A stretch of DNA of 64,000 nucleotides from Bacillota bacterium (GTDB lineage Bacteria; Bacillota; Clostridia; Lachnospirales; Lachnospiraceae). Shown here piece after piece: positions 62,815 to 64,000 of this stretch; positions within the stretch are counted from its first letter, which is position 1, and each line of letters starts with the position of its first letter. Made by a program: the position numbers and the translations under genes. The notes beneath the pieces are model-generated. The model saw only the letters and a program-made list of their open reading frames with translations. It made no database searches and was not told where the DNA came from. The DNA lies in the NCBI GenBank assembly GCA_023663285.1, contig JAMPHT010000008.1, positions 21,749 to 85,748 on the forward strand, read 5' to 3'.

Positions 62815-64000
62815 TCATGAGTATAACCGCCACCCTGCACTTTGCCGCTGCAGCTCCACCATGCGGCGGTAAAGGCCGTTTTTTTCCATCAGTTCTGCCG
62901 GCGTCCCTTCTTCCGCGACCCGGCCATCTGCCAGAACGATGACTTTATCGGCTGCCTCCACAGTACGCATCCGGTGGGCGATCACCAATACGGTCTTTCC
63001 GGCCAGCAGACGGGAGAGCGCCTCCTGGATCTTTGTCTCGTTCTCTACGTCCAGACTGGCTGTTGCCTCGTCAAGAAGGACGATGGGCGCACTTTTAAGC
63101 AGGGCTCTGGCAATGGAGATCCGCTGCCGTTCCCCGCCGGAAAGCTTTGCGCCATTCTCTCCGATGGGGGTGTCGTAGCCCTGGGGAAGTCTGCGGACAA
63201 ACTCATCGCAGTTTGCCGCTTTGGCCGCAGCCCGCACTTCTTCATCTGTTGCGCCGCGCCTGCCAAGACGGATGTTTTCCATCACTGTATCATCGAACAG
63301 CACCACATCCTGAAACACCATAGAATAATCCCGCAGCAGTACCTCCGGGTCTACGGTGGAAATATCCACACCGCCTACACGGATCACGCCTTCTGAAATG
63401 TCCCACAGCCTTGCGGCAAGCCGGGCGCAGGTGCTTTTACCGGAGCCGGAAGGGCCTACTAACGCCGTGATCTCTCCCTCTTTCGCGGTAAAGCTCACAT
63501 CATGCAGGACTTCTTTTCCATCATTTTCATCATAAGAAAATCCCACGTGTTCAAAGATGATATCATGCCCCAGTGGCTCAAATTTTTCTGCGCCTTCCGC
63601 TGCAGGCGTGTCATAAATTTCATTCATACGGTCAGCCGACACCTGGGAGACAAACATTTCCGCAATGATTGCCAGGCTTTGGTCGAACGGCGCATAGACG
63701 CGGGTAATGACAAGCAGAAACAGGAACAAAAGCATGAAGTCAATGCTGCCGGACAGGATCAGATCCGCACCTGTAAGAATGGTGGTTGCCACACCCAGCC
63801 GCATGATAACGCTGGCGCATTGACAAAGAGGCCGGTCCCCAGTTCCCCCCGGATCGTAACTCGTTCATGTTCGTCAATTTTCTGGTTCAGCCCCTCCAGA
63901 TACCTCTCCTCCTGATTTGTGGCACGAATCTCTCTGACATTTTCCAATGCTTCCTGAATACCGTCTGATACCCGGAGGGCAGCTTTTTTCGTCCGCTCGG
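62815..64000 (-). pseudogene. ABC exporter (permease-ATPase), frameshifted, 5' end outside window
   Basis: The C-terminal half (62815-63804) has a membrane helix pair, then an ATPase with Walker A GPSGSGKST, signature LSGGERQR, Walker B VLLDEATASLD and AHRMRTVE. The upstream frame (63759 to the window edge) carries the preceding segment ENVREIRATNQEERYLEGLN in another phase. Adding one base near 63815 (in GTCAATGCGCC) links them. This may be a true mutation or a base-call error. It is a type I half-transporter. Confidence 0.8.

Noticed and set aside
1-64000. CRISPR array or prophage
   Set aside because: No regularly spaced repeats, cas genes, or phage structural, lysis or packaging genes were seen.

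Overview
The window reads as chromosome of a low-to-mid GC Firmicute, most likely a gut Lachnospiraceae/Clostridia. The basis is gene content (DUF6020 and PTPS-related membrane proteins, ComFB, UPF0735 ACT protein, SpoIID-like peptidoglycan-binding protein), strong GGAGG ribosome sites, a tRNA gene without an encoded CCA, and a perfect CIRCE element. No rRNA, CRISPR array or complete prophage is seen. All functional calls come from reading motifs; no database search was run.

Layout. 1-1085: a GntR/YtrA-type repressor and ABC ATPase operon under a 36-bp perfect palindrome. 1151-5265: a SpoIID-like/peptidoglycan-binding gene split by a 2,816-bp serine-recombinase element (1868-4683) carrying a small ORF, the recombinase, and a plus-strand pair that includes a retropepsin-like aspartic protease. 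5315-10222: a polysaccharide pyruvyl transferase and a GT2-HAD fusion, with two small HTH regulators. 10289-19588: a chemotaxis receptor and four multi-membrane GT-C-like proteins, probably envelope polysaccharide genes. 19723-27412: htpG with CIRCE, a PrsA-like foldase, ilvE, folA, thyA and a beta-CASP metallo-hydrolase. 27637-30107: tRNA-Gly(GCC) and a 2.4-kb island bounded by a 20-bp copy of the tRNA 3' end; it carries a PIN protein, a small partner and an HTH protein but no integrase. 30199-30337: a structured small RNA with its own promoter and terminator. 30497-37582: a zinc-ribbon membrane protein, then GH5, MATE, HD-GYP and GH3 genes in one run. 37996-41048: lysC, hom and an ACT regulator. 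41282-44253: a VIT/vWA surface protein with a C-terminal sorting signal next to an exosortase. 44263-49141: GGDEF protein, GH53 galactanase, ComFB, and a broken Rpn-family gene. 49576-54391: alpha/beta hydrolase, LysR regulator, uxuA and uxuB. 54382-64000: GH13, chemotaxis receptor, esterase, an AraC remnant, a sialidase-fold protein, a coiled-coil protein and a frameshifted ABC exporter.

The genes fit a plant- and host-glycan degrader (GH5, GH53, GH3, GH13, sialidase-like, uronate catabolism) with cell-surface polysaccharide assembly, chemotaxis and c-di-GMP signalling. The most unusual points are: (1) precise excision of the serine-recombinase element would both restore the host gene in frame and give the recombinase a different, longer C-terminal tail, because its attachment site lies inside its own reading frame; (2) an exosortase with a single adjacent VIT/vWA substrate in a Gram-positive; (3) an integrase-less tRNA-Gly island; (4) a compact structured RNA beside it; (5) an acidic 18-residue repeat inserted in HtpG.
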